A stretch of 64,000 bases of DNA from Rugamonas fusca (GTDB taxonomy: Bacteria; Pseudomonadota; Gammaproteobacteria; Burkholderiales; Burkholderiaceae_D): the NCBI RefSeq assembly GCF_014042365.1, contig NZ_JACEZS010000024.1, positions 1-64,000 on the forward strand. Reading direction: 5' to 3'. Shown piece after piece: positions 1 to 9,554 of the stretch. Positions within the stretch are counted from its first letter, which is position 1, and each line of letters opens with the position of its first letter. Both the position numbers and the translations under genes were made by a program. Under the pieces are notes generated by a model, which had not been told where the DNA came from, did no database searches, and worked only from the letters and a program-made list of their open reading frames with translations.

Positions 1-325
1 CGGCCGAGCACACCAGGATCGCGCCGTCCATCTGGGCCGCACCGGTAATCATGTTCTTGATGTAGTCGGCGTGGCCTGGGCAGTCAACGTGCGCGTAGTG
101 ACGGGTAGCCGTTTCGTACTCGACGTGCGCGGTGTTGATGGTGATGCCGCGTGCTTTTTCTTCAGGCGCAGCGTCGATCTGGTCGTAGGCTTTAGCTTCG
201 CCGCCGAATTTCTTCGACAGTACGGTTGCGATCGCAGCGGTCAGGGTGGTCTTGCCGTGGTCAACGTGACCAATGGTGCCGACGTTGACGTGCGGCTTGG
301 TCCGCTCGAATTTCTCTTTTGCCAT
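1..325 (-). CDS. tuf: Elongation factor Tu, N-terminal part (cut by window edge)
   Basis: The reverse strand encodes the EF-Tu N-terminus, starting MAKEKFERTKPHVNVGTIGH, with the G1 P-loop GHVDHGKT and the G3 motif DCPGH. EF-Tu is the GTPase that delivers aminoacyl-tRNA to the ribosome. About 108 codons are visible; the rest lies left of the window. The gene is last in a tRNA-Tyr/Gly/Thr-tuf transcription unit, the arrangement known for tufB in many proteobacteria. Whether this copy should be called tufA or tufB cannot be told from the sequence. Confidence 0.97.
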   Translation of the reverse strand, partial: MAKEKFERTKPHVNVGTIGHVDHGKTTLTAAIATVLSKKFGGEAKAYDQIDAAPEEKARGITINTAHVEYETATRHYAHVDCPGHADYIKNMITGAAQMDGAILVCSA

Positions 326-425
326 TTTAGACTCCTAACGATTTGGTGTGATTGCCAGGGCTCGCGCCCGACTGTCAATGATAGTGCTACTTATACTGCC
401 GTATTGCTACGAATACCGCGAATTC

Positions 426-500
<75 letters not shown>

Positions 501-536
501 TTATTGTTGCGACACACTATTTATGCCGCGTCATGC

Positions 537-610
537 TGGAGCGGGTGAAGGGAATCGAACCCTCGTCATAAGCTTGGAAGGCTTCAGCTCTACCATTGAG
601 CTACACCCGC
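537..610 (-). tRNA. tRNA-Gly (TCC anticodon)
   Basis: Minus-strand cloverleaf with acceptor arms GCGGGTG/CACCCGC, a D-arm GTAGCTCAATGGTAGAGC, and an anticodon loop containing TCC. The T-loop is GGTTCGATTCC, followed by discriminator T and an encoded CCA. It is the middle gene of the Tyr-Gly-Thr tRNA cluster. Confidence 0.96.
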
Positions 611-658
611 GAGGTTTCGTTCACATCTTCATTGCCACTCAGTCGTCCTGCAACAACT

Positions 659-743
<85 letters not shown>

Positions 744-757
744 GCGAGGAACCGCAG

Positions 758-786
758 AGTATGAAGCAACTACGTCGACTTGTCAA
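758..786 (-). promoter_or_regulatory. sigma70 promoter of the tRNA-tuf operon
   Basis: On the minus strand a perfect -35 box TTGACA (786-781) is followed by a 17-nt spacer and a -10 box CATACT (763-758). The initiation region after the -10 box is GC-rich (TCTGCGGTTCC), as known for stringently controlled stable-RNA promoters. Predicted transcription starts a few bases upstream of tRNA-Tyr. Confidence 0.75.
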
Positions 787-941
787 TCATCTTCAGCAGT
801 TATTTTCTGCTGCAGCGATGATTCGTCTGCTTCGGGGCGAAATTGTATAGGGCCAACTGCGAATGTGCAAGTGTTGTTTTTACGTTTTCCATTTTCTTAT
901 ACAATCGACCGCTGTACCCCACCTCCACAGGAGCATCCGCG

Positions 942-3900
942 TTGAACCATCGTAGCGGCGGCCGGCACGGCCGGTACCACTGGCGCACCACGCTGCTGGC
1001 CAACCTGGCGCTGGCTGCCTTGTACTTCGCCGTGGGCCGCGCGGGCCTGCTGCTGGCCCAGCCGCCCAGCTATGCCTCGCCCCTGTTCCTGCCGGCCGGC
1101 CTGGCGCTGGCCGCCTGCGTCAGCGGCGGCTTGCGCCTGTTGCCCGGCATCGCCGTGGGCGCGCTGGCGGTCGACCTGTTCTACCCTTCCCTGAGCCCCG
1201 GGGGCATCACGGCCACGGCCGTCACGGGCGCGTTGATGGGCGCGCTGGGCGCCGTGCTGCAAGCCACGCTGGGCAACTGGCTGTTCCGGCGCCACGTGGA
1301 GACCAGCCTCGGTTCCGGGCGCGACGTGGGCCGCTTCCTGCTGCTGGCCCCCGGCGTCACGCTGGTCAGCAGCACGGTGGCGCTGACCGGCATGGCGCTG
1401 GCCGGCATGGAGCAGTGGGCGCGGCTGCCCGCCGACTGGGTCACCTGGTGGATAGGCGACACCATCGGCATGCTGCTGGGCGCGCCGCTGGCGTGGATCG
1501 TCATCGGCCGCCCGCGCACGCTGTGGTGGCGCCGGCGCGCCCTGGTGGGCTTGCCGCTGCTGCTGGCCATGGCCGCCTTCGTCGGCATCTACGTGCAGGC
1601 GGCGCGCTGGGAATCGAACCAGCAGCTGCAAGCGTTCCGGCTCAAGGCGCAGCAGATGGGCGACTTGCTGCAAGCCCAGTTCAGCGAACACGAGCGCTTC
1701 CTGTTCGCCATGGCCAAGGCCCTCAACGACCCCCAGCGCGTGCTCAGCGCCGACGACTTCAGCAACCTGGCCAACGGCTACCTGGACCAGCGCCCCGAGC
1801 TGCTGTCGCTGGCCTGGCTGCAACCGCTCACCCAGGAACAGCGGCCCGCGTTCGAGGCGTGGGGCCAGCGCCACCTGGGCCCCGGCTTCGCCGTGAGCGA
1901 GGCGGGGCCGGACGACCAGTTGCACCCGGCCGCGGTGCGCGCGCGCTACGTGGCCGCCACCTTCATCGAGCCACCCGCCAGCCGCCGCTTCCAGGGCCTG
2001 GATTTCCTGTCCGAAGCGACCCGGGCCCAGGCCGTGGAGCGGGCCTTGCAGTCCGGCCAGCCGACGGCCAGCGCGCCCCTGCTGCTGCACCGCGAGGGCG
2101 CGCTGCGCGGCATGCTGCTGCTGCAGGCCACCTATGCGGCCAACGATCGCCACCGGGCGCTGGGCATGTTGCTGATCGGGCTGCAGATGGACGCCTACCT
2201 CGACCACGCGCTGCGCCAGATCGACTTCCCCGCCTTCCTGGTGCGCTTCGAGGACACGGACGACAACGGCCCGCTGCACGTGGTGCGCGATAGCCTGGGC
2301 CGCCCGGTCCGGGCCAGCGACTTCCAGCGCCAGCTGCACTTCGGCGGCCGCATCTTCGTGCTGACGCTGGCGCCCACGCCCGGCTACCTGCTGGCGCAAC
2401 GGGGCTGGCAAAGCTGGATCGTGCTGACGGGCGGGCTGGTGCTGACCGGCCTGCTGGGCGCGCTGATGCTGCTCATCAGCGGCGAACGGGCCCGCATCCA
2501 GGCCCAGGTCAAGGACAGCACGGCGCGCCTGCGCGAGCGCGAGGCGCGCCTGCAAGCGATCCTCGACAAGGCCGCCGACGCCATCCTCACCATCGGCGGC
2601 GACGGCCGCCTGATGTCGGCCAACGGCGCGGCCGGCCGCCTGTTCGGCTACCTGCCCGAGCAGATGCCGGGCCTGCCGCTGGCGCGGCTGCTGCCGCAGG
2701 ACGGCGGCGCGGCGCCGGACCAGGCGGCCAGCGTGCTGCGCCGCATCGCCGCCAGCGACAGCCACGCCCACGAGCTGACGGGCGCGCGCAGCGACGGCCA
2801 GAGCTTCCCGCTGGCCGTGTCCGTGAGCGAGGTGGAGCTGCCCGACGAACACCTGTTCGTGGCCATCCTGCACGACCTGACGGAGCAGCACCGCTCCCGG
2901 GAGCGCATCCACCGGCTGGCCCACCACGATCCGCTGACGGGACTGGACAACCGGCTGTCGCTGAACCTGCGGCTGGAACAGTTGCTGGCCCAGACCCGGC
3001 GCGCCAACGGCACGGCGGCCGTGCTGTTCATCGACCTCGACCACTTCAAGAAAATCAACGACACCCACGGCCACCAGACCGGCGACCTGCTGCTGCAGGC
3101 CGTGGCCCAGCGGCTGCAGGAGCTGCTGCGCGAAGTGGACACCATCGCCCGCCTGGGTGGCGACGAATTCATCGTCGTCACTTCCGGCAACGTGACCCCG
3201 GACGAGGCCAGCACGATCGCCGTGCGCATCGTCGAGGCGCTGGGCGCACCCTACCAGCTGGACGGCAAGACCGTGCACACCGGCGCCAGCGTCGGGGTGG
3301 CCATGTTCCCCGGCGACGGCGCCGACGCCAGTACCCTGCTGCGCCACGCCGACACGGCCATGTACGCGGCCAAGAGCCAGGGCCGGGGCATCTTCCAGTT
3401 CTTCTCGGCCGCCATGAACGTGGCCACCCATGAGCGGCTGATGCTGGAAAACCGGCTGTGGCTGGCACTGGAGCAGCACGAGTTCGAACTGTATCTGCAA
3501 CCGCAAGTGCGGCTGGCCGACCAGGCCATCATCGGCGCCGAGGCGCTGCTGCGCTGGCACCATCCGGAGCTGGGCCTGGTGGGGCCGGACCGCTTCATCC
3601 CCATCGCCGAGGAATCGGGCCTGATCCTGCCGCTGGGCGAATGGGTGCTGCAGCAGGCGGCCACGCTGCTGGCCGGCTGGCGCGCGCGCGGCCTGGGCCA
3701 CTTGCGGCTGGCCGTCAACCTGTCGGCCCGCCAGTGCCACGGCGCTGGCCTGCTGCCGCAGCTGGACCGGCTGCTGGCCGAGCACGGCCTGGACCCGGCG
3801 CTGCTGGAACTGGAGATCACGGAATCGGCCGCCATGCAGGACCCCGAGCGCAGCCGCAAGCTGTTGCGCGAACTGCGCGCGCGCGGCTGCAAGGTGGCGA

Positions 3901-4214
3901 TCGACGACTTCGGCACCGGCTATTCCTCGCTGAGCTACCTGAAGCTGTTCGAGATCGACCGCATCAAGATCGACCGCGGCTTCGTCAAGGATATCGAGAG
4001 CGACCCGAACGATGCCGTGATCGTGGCCGCCACCATCGCGCTGGCCCATTCGCTGGGCTTGAGCGTGGTGGCCGAAGGGGTGGAGACGGCGGCCCAGCGC
4101 GACTTCCTGCGCGCCAAGCAGTGCGAGGAAGGACAAGGCTATCTGTTCGCGCGGCCCATGCCGGCCGCGCAGTTCGAGGCGCTGCTGCAGGCGCCGGCGG
4201 AACTGGCCGGCTGA
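942..4214 (+). CDS. Membrane-bound diguanylate cyclase/phosphodiesterase (MASE1-CHASE-PAS-GGDEF-EAL)
   Basis: A 1090-residue c-di-GMP turnover protein. The N-terminus is a multi-pass MASE1-type membrane region (about residues 15-220). An extracytoplasmic CHASE-like sensor (about 220-465) is closed by a TM helix near 490-510. A PAS domain starts near 535. The GGDEF domain has an intact GGDEF signature (near 740) and an intact RxxD inhibitory I-site (REVD) five residues before it. The EAL domain has EALLRW, EITES, DDFGTGYSS and VVAEGVET, so both enzymatic halves look competent. The start chosen is TTG 942, preceded by CACAGGAG at 8-nt spacing; the frame is open further upstream without a better ribosome site. 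The natural ligand is not predictable. Confidence 0.9.
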   Translation: MNHRSGGRHGRYHWRTTLLANLALAALYFAVGRAGLLLAQPPSYASPLFLPAGLALAACVSGGLRLLPGIAVGALAVDLFYPSLSPGGITATAVTGALMGALGAVLQATLGNWLFRRHVETSLGSGRDVGRFLLLAPGVTLVSSTVALTGMALAGMEQWARLPADWVTWWIGDTIGMLLGAPLAWIVIGRPRTLWWRRRALVGLPLLLAMAAFVGIYVQAARWESNQQLQAFRLKAQQMGDLLQAQFSEHERFLFAMAKALNDPQRVLSADDFSNLANGYLDQRPELLSLAWLQPLTQEQRPAFEAWGQRHLGPGFAVSEAGPDDQLHPAAVRARYVAATFIEPPASRRFQGLDFLSEATRAQAVERALQSGQPTASAPLLLHREGALRGMLLLQATYAANDRHRALGMLLIGLQMDAYLDHALRQIDFPAFLVRFEDTDDNGPLHVVRDSLGRPVRASDFQRQLHFGGRIFVLTLAPTPGYLLAQRGWQSWIVLTGGLVLTGLLGALMLLISGERARIQAQVKDSTARLREREARLQAILDKAADAILTIGGDGRLMSANGAAGRLFGYLPEQMPGLPLARLLPQDGGAAPDQAASVLRRIAASDSHAHELTGARSDGQSFPLAVSVSEVELPDEHLFVAILHDLTEQHRSRERIHRLAHHDPLTGLDNRLSLNLRLEQLLAQTRRANGTAAVLFIDLDHFKKINDTHGHQTGDLLLQAVAQRLQELLREVDTIARLGGDEFIVVTSGNVTPDEASTIAVRIVEALGAPYQLDGKTVHTGASVGVAMFPGDGADASTLLRHADTAMYAAKSQGRGIFQFFSAAMNVATHERLMLENRLWLALEQHEFELYLQPQVRLADQAIIGAEALLRWHHPELGLVGPDRFIPIAEESGLILPLGEWVLQQAATLLAGWRARGLGHLRLAVNLSARQCHGAGLLPQLDRLLAEHGLDPALLELEITESAAMQDPERSRKLLRELRARGCKVAIDDFGTGYSSLSYLKLFEIDRIKIDRGFVKDIESDPNDAVIVAATIALAHSLGLSVVAEGVETAAQRDFLRAKQCEEGQGYLFARPMPAAQFEALLQAPAELAG

Positions 4215-4241
4215 AGCCTGCGACTGCCGCCGCGCAGTCAG

Positions 4242-5786
4242 TCAGCCGTTGCCAGGCGTGAGGGCCACCAGCACCTGCCCCTTGAGCGCGCGGATCAGCG
4301 AGGCCTCGTCCGGCGGCACGCCCTCCGGCGCCGGCTGGGCGCGGTCCGCGTAGAACAGGCCCAGTGGCGTGCCCTGCACCACCAGCGGCAGCACGATGAA
4401 GCTGCGCGCGTCCGGCAGCAAGGTCCGGTGCCAGGCGGGCAGCAGGTCGCGGATCTTGGGCGCGCTGGCGTCGGCGATCATGAGGTCGGCGTCGTTCTCC
4501 ATGGCCAGGTGGAACAGGCTGCCATCGGACGGCAGCGGGAACACGAAGCCGGCCTGGCGCGCCGCGTACTGCTCGCCCAGCGCGATGCGGGCCCGGTACT
4601 GGCCGCTGCGCACATCCTTGAGCACCACGGTGGCGAAGCGGAAACCCATGCTGCGGTACAGCGTTTCCAGCACGGCCTGGATCACCTCGTTGGCCTTGCT
4701 GTGCGGCGTGGCGCGGATCTGCGTCACTTCCTGCACCCCGGCCAGCAACAGCTCGCGCGCGTTGAATGGCTTGCCGCTCGGATGCACGCCTTCCTGTTCG
4801 CGGCTGTCGCCGTTCATGGTGGCCAGCAGCAGCACGTTGGGCAAGCCGTCGGCCGTGGGTTCCTCCACTTCCGTCTGCGGCCCCAGCTGCATGCTGTCGA
4901 GCAGGGCCGCCATGTCGCGCCGCACGGTGGCGAAGATCTGCTGCAAGCGCTCCTGGTCCAGGTTCAGGGCCACGCCGTAGCGCTGCTCCAGGGCCAGGCC
5001 GTCCGGGTCGGACGGGCCCTGCTTGCGGGCCAGCAGGCGGGCCGCGTCGATGCTGAACGACACCACCTGGCGCACCCATTCCTGGCGGTTCAGGGCCGGC
5101 TTCTGTTTGCCCGGCGGCAGCGCGCTCAGGGCGCGCACGATCACGTCCGGGATCTTCCATTCATGCAGGATGGCGGCCGACAAGGTGTCGTAGGTGCTGC
5201 CCAAAATCATTTGCGAGGCCTGGGCCTGGGTGTGCTTGCCACCGGCCATCAGCGCGGCAATCTCGCGGAAGCGCTCGTGCTCCTGCGAAGCGATCACCAG
5301 CGGACCGATGTTCTTGAACAGGGCGCCGATCGACGCTTCCTCGGCGCCCTGGTAGGCCGACAGGCGGGCCATCTCGCGCCCCACCAGGCTGGCGCACAGG
5401 GCCGCTTCCAGCTCCACCCGCACGGCCTGCGCGTGCTTGCTGTTGGCCAGCGTATCGACCAGCAGCATGGCCAGCGCCGTGGTCTTGACGTTGTCGAAAC
5501 CGAGCAGGGAAATGGCGCGCGAAATGGTCGTGACGGGGGTGCCGCCGGCCGTGCGGTAGGCCGGCGTGTTGGCCAGGCGCAGGATCTTCTGGGTCAGCGC
5601 CACGTCCGACAGCACGTAATAGGCCAGGCTGTGGGTACCCTGGTCGTCCGAGTCGACCAGCTGCACCACGCGCGCCACCGAGGCGCCCAGCGCGAACATG
5701 CCCTCGTCGCTGCATAACTTTTTCAGCAACAGGCCGCGCACGGGGCGCGGTGCGCCGGACGCGTCATGCATGGGTGCATGTTCCAT
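4242..5786 (-). CDS. HDOD domain protein with C-terminal GAF-like domain
   Basis: A 514-residue soluble protein. Residues about 20-240 match the HDOD fold, a non-catalytic relative of HD phosphohydrolases used in bacterial signalling. Visible features include the helical stretch around SDVALTQKILRLANTPAYRT and the TTISRAISLLGF segment. Residues about 320-510 look like a GAF-type sensor (FIVLPLVVQGTPLGLFYADR). It has no obvious DNA-binding or output enzyme. It is followed within about 50 nt by a receiver-TPR gene on the same strand, and faces the GGDEF-EAL gene convergently. A role in c-di-GMP or motility signalling is inferred from the neighbours. Confidence 0.8.
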   Translation of the reverse strand: MEHAPMHDASGAPRPVRGLLLKKLCSDEGMFALGASVARVVQLVDSDDQGTHSLAYYVLSDVALTQKILRLANTPAYRTAGGTPVTTISRAISLLGFDNVKTTALAMLLVDTLANSKHAQAVRVELEAALCASLVGREMARLSAYQGAEEASIGALFKNIGPLVIASQEHERFREIAALMAGGKHTQAQASQMILGSTYDTLSAAILHEWKIPDVIVRALSALPPGKQKPALNRQEWVRQVVSFSIDAARLLARKQGPSDPDGLALEQRYGVALNLDQERLQQIFATVRRDMAALLDSMQLGPQTEVEEPTADGLPNVLLLATMNGDSREQEGVHPSGKPFNARELLLAGVQEVTQIRATPHSKANEVIQAVLETLYRSMGFRFATVVLKDVRSGQYRARIALGEQYAARQAGFVFPLPSDGSLFHLAMENDADLMIADASAPKIRDLLPAWHRTLLPDARSFIVLPLVVQGTPLGLFYADRAQPAPEGVPPDEASLIRALKGQVLVALTPGNG

Positions 5787-5838
5787 AGGGGTTCCATCTG
5801 TGTCTCTGCGATAACAGCCATTGTAGCGCCGCCCATGG

Positions 5839-7491
5839 CTAGAGCAGCGCCACTTTCGCGGTGTCGTTCCAGCGCGCGGCGCGGATGTTGTATTTCTTCA
5901 AAATCTGCTGGTGCAGGGCGGCCAGCGCGTCGAGCTTGGCGTTGAGCGGATCGAGCCGGCGCACGGCGGCGATCAGCTTGAGCGCGTACTGGCCCAGGCG
6001 GTCATCCCAGCCCGTGTGCTCCAGGCACTTGAGCACGGCCACGGCCGCGTTGAACACCACGTGCGGATTGTCGGGCAGCTTGGCCACCGCCTCCAGCATC
6101 AGTTCCACCGCGCCCCGGTAGTCGCCATGCTTGGCCAGCGCCGCGCCGTGGGCCACCATGTCGCCCACCTCCTGCCGGCTTTCCTGGGCCAGCCGCTCGG
6201 CCAGCGCGCCATGGCCGGCCTGCACCAGCATGGCGCTGGCCTTGTCGACCCCGGCCGGGCCGGCGGCGTTGCGCATCACTTCGCGCACCAGCTCGGCGCC
6301 CTGGCGCGCGCGGCCGTGGGCCAGGCAGGTGCGGGCCAGTTCCAGCTTGAGCTCGGGCGCCAGGCCCTGGGCGATGCGGCAGCCGGCCAGCGCCTGGTCC
6401 AGCGACTGCTGCAGCCGCATGTCATTGCCCGTGTAGTCGTGCAGCATGACGGCCGCGATGGCGCCGCAGGCCACGCCGTTGCGCTGGCCCGTCATGGCCT
6501 TGTCGAGGTCGCGGATCACGGTGGCCGCCTGCACCGGGTCGCCCTGGCGCAGCAGCGCCTGCACCAGCCGGGTATGGTCTTGCGGGTCACGGAACTCGGA
6601 ATAGCGCGACTTGGCCACCACCTGGCGGAACGCCTGTTCGGCCGCGTCCACGTCGCCGGCCTCGAACGCCACCTCGCCCAGCCGGCGCAGGCGGCGCACG
6701 GCGTGCGGCGACAAGGCCACCGCCTCGGCCAGCACGGCTTGCGAACCGGGCAGGCCGCCTTGCGCCTCGTGCACGCGGGCCAGCCAGTCATAGGCGTCGA
6801 GAAAACGGGGATACTGGGCCAGCAACTGCTCGAGCATGGTTTGCGCTTCCCCGTAGCGCCCGCGCAGGAACAGGGTCTTGGCCTGGCCCAGCCGGGCCCA
6901 GCCCACACCACGGCTCTCGTACAGGGCACGGTAGATGCCCTCGGCCACGCCCGCCTGGCCCAGCACCAGGTGCAGTTCGGCCCGCAGGCGGTCGAAATCG
7001 ACGCCGTAGCGCGGATGGCGTTCGGCCCCGGCCACGCAGGCGGCGATGGCGCCGGCCTGGTCGCCCGCATCGATCAGCTCGTGGATGGGCAGGAACACGG
7101 CGCGCTTGTCGAGCGCGCGCGCGACGCGCTCGAGGATGGCGTCGGCCGCGAATGGCTTGAGGATGTAGTCGGCCGGCGCCAGCTCGGCCGCGCTGACCAC
7201 CTTGCCGAACGCGCCCTCGCCCGTCACCATGAAGAACAGGGTGGCCGGATGCATCAGCCGGTGGTGGCGCAAGTCCTCCAGCATCTGCTGGCCATCCTGG
7301 CCAGCCTCGAGGTCGTATTCGCACAGGATCAGGTCGTAGGCCTTGAGCGCCATCAGGCGGATGGCCTGGCTGGCGTTGGCCGCGTCATCGATGCGCGCCA
7401 GGCCGCACTGGCCCAGCATGCCGTGCAGGCTGGCGCGCATGCCCTGGTGCGGCTCGATGATGAGCGCACTGAGGCCTTGTAAATCTTTCAT
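5839..7491 (-). CDS. Response-regulator-like protein with TPR repeats and degenerate receiver
   Basis: 550 residues from ATG 7491; the frame stays open upstream but the domain begins here. Residues about 5-125 form a CheY-like receiver with the conserved T (MVTGE) and K (ILKPF). The acidic pocket is IIEP rather than an Asp pair, and the position five residues after D53, normally the phosphorylated Asp, is Glu58 (LILCEYDL). The remainder is helical with tetratricopeptide-like repeats (for example around residues 180-300 and 430-510). It is therefore probably a phosphorylation-independent scaffold. Its stop lies about 50 nt before the HDOD gene on the same strand. No strong Shine-Dalgarno is visible before the ATG. 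Confidence 0.8.
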   Translation of the reverse strand: MKDLQGLSALIIEPHQGMRASLHGMLGQCGLARIDDAANASQAIRLMALKAYDLILCEYDLEAGQDGQQMLEDLRHHRLMHPATLFFMVTGEGAFGKVVSAAELAPADYILKPFAADAILERVARALDKRAVFLPIHELIDAGDQAGAIAACVAGAERHPRYGVDFDRLRAELHLVLGQAGVAEGIYRALYESRGVGWARLGQAKTLFLRGRYGEAQTMLEQLLAQYPRFLDAYDWLARVHEAQGGLPGSQAVLAEAVALSPHAVRRLRRLGEVAFEAGDVDAAEQAFRQVVAKSRYSEFRDPQDHTRLVQALLRQGDPVQAATVIRDLDKAMTGQRNGVACGAIAAVMLHDYTGNDMRLQQSLDQALAGCRIAQGLAPELKLELARTCLAHGRARQGAELVREVMRNAAGPAGVDKASAMLVQAGHGALAERLAQESRQEVGDMVAHGAALAKHGDYRGAVELMLEAVAKLPDNPHVVFNAAVAVLKCLEHTGWDDRLGQYALKLIAAVRRLDPLNAKLDALAALHQQILKKYNIRAARWNDTAKVALL

Positions 7492-7670
7492 GATTCGTGT
7501 TTTCCGCTGCGGGGCGGCGCCACCGGGGCGCGCGCCGGCAGGCGCCATGGACGGGCCTGCCCTTGGCCCCCAGTATATACGGCGGCGGCGGCGCGCCAGC
7601 GATTTTGGTGATGATCTGTGAGTATTGAACCACAAGGCAGGCGCCGCACAGGACGGCGGCGCTGCCTGGC

Positions 7671-9254
7671 TCAGTCCGGCGTGTGGCCGATGGTGGGGTC
7701 GCTGTGGATCAGGTCGACGAGGGCGGCCACCACTTCCGGGTCGAACTGCTTGCCGGCCCGTTCCGTGATGTAGCTCATCACTTCCGTGTGCGGCCACGGT
7801 TCCTTGTAGGGGCGCTCGTGCAGCAGCGAGTCGAACACGTCGACCACGGCCACGATACGGGCCGAGATGGGAATGGCGCGCCCGGCCAGGCCATTGGGAT
7901 AACCCTGGCCGTCGAAGTGCTCGTGGTGGGCGCCGGCGATCTCGGCGCCATAGGTCAGGTAGCTGACGCCATCGACCATGTTGGCGGCCCGTTCCAGGAT
8001 GGTGCGTCCCACATCCGCGTGGCTTTGCATCTGCACCCGCTCCTCGGGCGTGTGCAGGCCCGGCTTGAGCAGGATGTGGTCGGGCGTGGCCACCTTGCCC
8101 ACGTCGTGCAGGATGCTGGCCAGGCCGATCATGTCGAGCAGCTGCGGGGTCAATTCGTCGAGGTAGACGCCGCGGTCCTTGAGGCGCTGGGCCAGTGCGC
8201 TCGACAGTTGCTGCACGCGCCGCACGTGGCCGCCCGTGCCGCTGTCGCGGAACTCGGCCAGGTCGGCCAGCGCCACCACGGTCGCTTCCTGGGCCTTGCG
8301 CAACTGGCCGAACATGTACAGGTTGTCGAACGCGGCCGCGATGCGCTGGCAGAACACTTCCAGCAAGTCGCGCTGGATCTGGGCCAGCGGCCACGGCGGC
8401 GTGACCGAGATGGCCACCTCGCGGTTCTCCTGGGTGTGGATGAACAGCACGTTGGCCGGATGCTCGAACTGGCTTTTCTTTTCCGCGAAGGCCTTGGCGA
8501 TGGTGGGCCACAGCGGATGGCTGACGGGCATCAGTTCGGTATCGTTCAAGGCCGCGTAGCCGCCCGTGGCGGCCACCACGGTGGTGACGCCGGTGTCGCC
8601 CTGCATCAGGCACAGCACGCCGTCCGAACCGACGTCGAGGATGGCCGACACCTGGTTCAGCACGCCGGACGCGAATTCGCGCAGCGAATGGATCTGGTAC
8701 AGATTGGTGGCGCCGGCCAGGATCTTGCCCAGGCCGATGCGGCTGCGCTCGAGCATGTTCAGGCTTTCATACGCGCGCAGCGCCGAGATCACGGTGGTAA
8801 ACAGCTTTTGCGTGGTGAGCTCGGTCTTGGCCTTGTAATCGTTGATGTCGTATTCGATGATCACGCGCTGCTCGGGCGCCTGGCCCGGCTGGCCCGTGCG
8901 CAGCACCACGCGCACGATGCTGTTATGCAGTTCCTCGCGGATGCGGCGCGCCAGGATCAGGCCGGCGTCATCGGTCTCCATCACCACATCCAGCAGCACC
9001 AGCGCGATGTCGGGCGTGTCGCGCAGGATGTCGAACGCTTCGCGGCCGCTGTAGGCCGAATACAGTTCCAGCTCGCGGCCCTTGAAGCTGACGTTGCGCA
9101 GGGCCAGTCTGGTCACGGCATGCACGTCGACGTCGTCATCGACGATCAGCACGCGCCACAGCCGCTGGTCGGGCGCGCCCGGGCTGGCCGACGCGGTCTC
9201 GTCCTCGTCCTCGTCGATCAGCCAGTTCTCGTCCGCAGCGTTGGAATCGGTCAT
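7671..9254 (-). CDS. Response regulator with DUF3369 and HD-GYP phosphodiesterase domain
   Basis: 527 residues. A receiver (about 33-150) has an intact Asp pair (VDDDVD) and phospho-acceptor (LLDVVME). A DUF3369-type GAF-like region follows (about 160-320). The C-terminal HD-GYP domain carries LHDVGK (near 382) and the full HHEHFDGQGYP motif (near 440-450). HD-GYP proteins hydrolyse c-di-GMP, and all ligand residues appear present. The start has a strong ribosome site (GAGGAG, 5 nt before ATG) and a promoter lies at 9314-9342. It is the probable first gene of a three-gene signalling group with the receiver-TPR and HDOD genes. Confidence 0.92.
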   Translation of the reverse strand: MTDSNAADENWLIDEDEDETASASPGAPDQRLWRVLIVDDDVDVHAVTRLALRNVSFKGRELELYSAYSGREAFDILRDTPDIALVLLDVVMETDDAGLILARRIREELHNSIVRVVLRTGQPGQAPEQRVIIEYDINDYKAKTELTTQKLFTTVISALRAYESLNMLERSRIGLGKILAGATNLYQIHSLREFASGVLNQVSAILDVGSDGVLCLMQGDTGVTTVVAATGGYAALNDTELMPVSHPLWPTIAKAFAEKKSQFEHPANVLFIHTQENREVAISVTPPWPLAQIQRDLLEVFCQRIAAAFDNLYMFGQLRKAQEATVVALADLAEFRDSGTGGHVRRVQQLSSALAQRLKDRGVYLDELTPQLLDMIGLASILHDVGKVATPDHILLKPGLHTPEERVQMQSHADVGRTILERAANMVDGVSYLTYGAEIAGAHHEHFDGQGYPNGLAGRAIPISARIVAVVDVFDSLLHERPYKEPWPHTEVMSYITERAGKQFDPEVVAALVDLIHSDPTIGHTPD

Positions 9255-9313
9255 ACAGTCTCCTCATGGGGCGGGTGCCGCCCGGCAGGCGGTCTCCGTG
9301 CCGCCTTGATCCT

Positions 9314-9342
9314 AGCATAATCAGATTCTGACAACGTGACAA
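9314..9342 (-). promoter_or_regulatory. Predicted sigma70 promoter of the HD-GYP gene; divergent 300-bp intergenic region 9255-9554
   Basis: On the minus strand, TTGTCA (9342-9337) and TATGCT (9319-9314) are separated by exactly 17 nt, about 60 nt before the HD-GYP start codon. The rest of the 300-base gap up to cheW shows no gene. On the cheW side I see only its ribosome site AAAGGA near 9542. Confidence 0.5.
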
Positions 9343-9554
9343 CCCCTTCCGTCGCCATGGCCGGCGGGGCCCGGCAAAGTGCGAAAAGCAGGCCCGCCAC
9401 GCTCGTATTCCGGCACCGACTCTGCTACTCTTGCACGGCGGCGGCGCAAGTTGGACTTGCCGCAGCGAGCAAGCAAGACCAGCCCGGCGGCGCAGTCCCG
9501 CCGGCCATGGCTCCGCGACGGCGCGGACCGCCCCACGACGCAAAGGACCCTAGC

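Noticed and set aside
897..4136. A 1079-codon open frame antisense to the GGDEF-EAL gene
   Set aside because: Composition is Gln/His/Ala-rich and repetitive, typical of the reverse complement of GC-rich coding DNA. No domain is visible.
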